Assembly: GCA_964035795.1 (NCBI GenBank)
Contig: OZ038322.1
Span: 7,937,345 to 8,001,344 of the forward strand
Direction of reading: 5' to 3'
Length of the DNA: 64,000 bases
From: Pterobdella sp. o SKG-2022
Taxonomy: Eukaryota; Annelida; Clitellata; Hirudinida; Piscicolidae
The notes beneath the pieces were generated by a model. That model saw nothing but the letters and a program-made list of their open reading frames with translations, was not told the origin of the DNA and made no database searches. The translations under genes and the position numbers were made by a program. Below are positions 61,883 to 64,000 of this stretch, piece after piece (within the stretch, counting starts at the first letter, position 1; every line of letters begins with the position of its first letter).

Positions 61883-63426
61883 TTTTTTGTGAGTGTGTAT
61901 GGCTATGTATGCTTCTTTTTTTGTTTTTACCTTTTTGGTAACATGTCAATGTTTGAAAAACTGAAATGCTTTATTGAATTGAAAATCTTTGTTCGTCTAA
62001 TTTGTCGGGCTAGTTTGAAGAAACGTACAAAAGATTGAGAATGCATGAATTAAAATTTATTTCGTAAGAATGACATTTTATTTTAAAAATTTAAATAAGA
62101 AAAAACCACTTCTAGAATCTTCTAGCTTTTTTCAAAAGTGGAAAATATATTTTTCATTCAGATACGCTTTTGGTGGCTTTTGTATTTGTTAATTTAATGT
62201 AGAAGCACTTTTGAAAATAATAAAACGTTGGCTGCATTTATGCACCTTCTGTTTCTGAATTGAAACCATTTTTATTTCTTTCGAGCGTATTTCAAAATGT
62301 TTCAAAAGTACTTTAACTAACTTCCGCTCTCATTCCGTCGCGAAAAAGTTGAAACAATGCTTATGTTTCAAAAAAAGTTGAAAGTTTATGTTTTATAAAA
62401 TTAAGTTTCAAAATTAGGATTAATATTAAAAATTCCAAACTTGAAACTGTGCTTGGTTTGGGTTGGTTTTATGCGTCATAAATGCACAGATCGATGTCTC
62501 ATCAAGGTAATTGATGGCTTATAAACTCCCGAAAGCATGAAACACCCGACAATAAAAAACGTTCTTTTATTCTCTTTTGATAGTTTCACTTTTATTTTAT
62601 GCTCCAGGATTTTCAACCACAAGCAAGATATTGAATTTTTAGTGTCCTCCCAAGGAACATAAAATTAGTTTGAAAATGTAATATCGGCCTGGAGATTAGC
62701 CTTTGAATCTTGAACTTTTTGGTTGTTCTCTTATAGATTTTTCTCGAGTAAATCTTCTTGAAAAATGGGAAGTAGAGCTTTAAACATCCTTCCATTTTCA
62801 GCAGAAACAACACAGGTAATTTTTTCTCTATCATAATTAATCATGTTTATAATCTATCTTCGACTAACACATCTATTTTTTTTTGCCAACTTTTTAAAAT
62901 TAAGTGCTCTTTTAGTGCTTTCATTCAGACAGAAAATATTTCCATCAATGTTTTTCCCGGAAAGTATGCTTTAAATTTTGATAAAGCATTTTCAGATTTA
63001 TTTTAATATAAAGCAAACTATTACAAACAGCCCTCGAGCCAACAGTCATTAATAACAACTGCGACTGGAAAAAAATACTTAAAAATTTGAAAATATAAAA
63101 ATGAAGTTTGATTTTAAATATGAAAAAAAAAGAATCTTTTGATATTAAAAACAACCATTATAGGCGGATTTTAATGAAATTAATAATTTTTAAAAAATGT
63201 AAAATATGGGACATAACATGAATTTATTTTTTGAAAAAGAATAAAAAGATAAATTTATAAACGAAAATATAATCTGATAGAGGAAACAATGTGTGGCATG
63301 AAATCATTTTTGACGGCTAAACGGAGCGATTCTTGTGTATATTTTGAAAAGCAAATAATTCCGTTAGAACCACCCTATTACAACTGCCAATACATCTCTG
63401 GTTTGGTGCCATAAACGCACCACAGC

Positions 63427-63480
63427 TATATAAGCAGCATTTAAACTTGTACTCCGGATTATCCCTTCACTTCAGTCATA
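63427..63480 (+). promoter_or_regulatory. Possible TATA-containing core promoter
   Basis: TATATAAG (63427-63434) is followed by a GC-richer block and an initiator-like TCAGTC (63472-63477). The spacing of about 45 bases is longer than the usual 25-35, and no downstream exon is visible before the window ends. Weak evidence. Confidence 0.2.
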
Positions 63481-64000
63481 CAAAGAAACCTTATGCTAAG
63501 AAAATATTTTTTTTAACCAAATAAGCTTTGGTAAGAAGAAAATGTGGAAATATTAGCGTAGAACTGAGTGGGTTAATAGCATCCTCAAAGGTGGAAAATA
63601 AAATTTCTTCAGAGTCTCTAAAAGTTTTTCTAACAAAAAACTAGAAAAAAGTTTCTTTTGAAATTGAATAAATGGCTTCGACTCTGAGCAAAGCAAAATT
63701 TGGATTAAAAAAAATATTCTCGAATCGGTCCGATGCTTCTTGTATAAACTCACGGAAAATGCTCGAAAAAAGTGCAAAAACATTGTGTTTATTTTAAACC
63801 TAGTTACCAAAAAAATAAGTATAAATAGTTTGTAGGAAATCCTAATCGATAGTAGATGATTAGTGTGTGCGAGTGTTGTGCAGTTTGTTAAATATCATAG
63901 ACATTTAAATTTTTAGGATATTTTCTCAAAAAGGAGAAAAACAAAACAAACTAGAAGAAAGTGAATAAAGAGATGAAATGCGAAATAATAAACATTCTTA

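Larger units (their letters stand above)
53789..64000. other. 10-kb region without a supported gene
   Basis: The part next to 53788 should contain the TUBGCP3 promoter; a CCAAT-like GATTGGCC lies near 54630. Beyond that, every open frame is short, AT- or pyrimidine-driven and without recognisable domains. The region could be intergenic or a large intron of a gene that extends past the window. Individual oddities are listed separately. Confidence 0.5.

Noticed and set aside
61696..62038. Cys/Val-rich plus-strand frames
   Set aside because: They are translated (TG)n microsatellite and T-rich flanks.

Overview
This window is nuclear DNA of an invertebrate animal. It is AT-rich, its genes are split by many small GT-AG introns, and the proteins are animal-specific: an FTZ-F1/NR5A nuclear receptor, an SIK kinase, an NDRG protein and a tetraspanin. 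No bacterial, viral or organellar gene cluster is present. The lineage cannot be fixed from sequence alone. A tRNA-headed SINE family, degenerate CR1/Jockey-like elements and a (CAT)n repeat with a palindrome that I recall from cephalopod sequence make a lophotrochozoan plausible, but this is a weak inference.

Layout. 1-1.9 kb is intergenic. SPT4 (+) lies at 1922-2406. 2.6-6.2 kb is repeat-rich (dead non-LTR retrotransposon, SINE, foldback element). A seven-exon tetraspanin gene (-) spans 6242-10435. 10.4-15.5 kb holds a retroelement remnant and the probable SIK 3' UTR. A salt-inducible kinase gene (-) spans 15497-21608, with a CRE/CCAAT promoter candidate near 22.05 kb. An FTZ-F1/NR5A receptor (-) spans 25666-31646. 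From 31.6 to 53.8 kb comes a dense run of housekeeping genes in mostly alternating orientation: NDRG (+), TBCA (-), RELCH (+, no introns in its coding sequence), NDUFA1 (-), UPF3 (+) and TUBGCP3 (-, 24 exons). From 53.8 kb to the end no gene could be supported.

Gene models were assembled by hand from splice signals, reading phase and protein similarity recalled from memory. Every exon length was checked against the phase of its neighbours. The genes do not form one pathway: SPT4 acts in transcription elongation, UPF3 in nonsense-mediated decay, TBCA and TUBGCP3 in microtubule biology, NDUFA1 in respiratory complex I, RELCH in endosome-to-Golgi lipid traffic, SIK in cAMP-responsive signalling and FTZ-F1 in developmental transcription. 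What links them is architecture: shared divergent promoter intervals and two tail-to-tail pairs whose 3' ends appear to overlap.

I did not find a convincing undescribed multi-gene system. The most useful leads are the intronless RELCH gene, start codons sitting directly behind splice-acceptor-like sites (possible spliced-leader addition), overlapping convergent 3' ends, a GC-AG intron in TUBGCP3, perfect hairpins beside SPT4 and inside FTZ-F1, and several dispersed repeat families.
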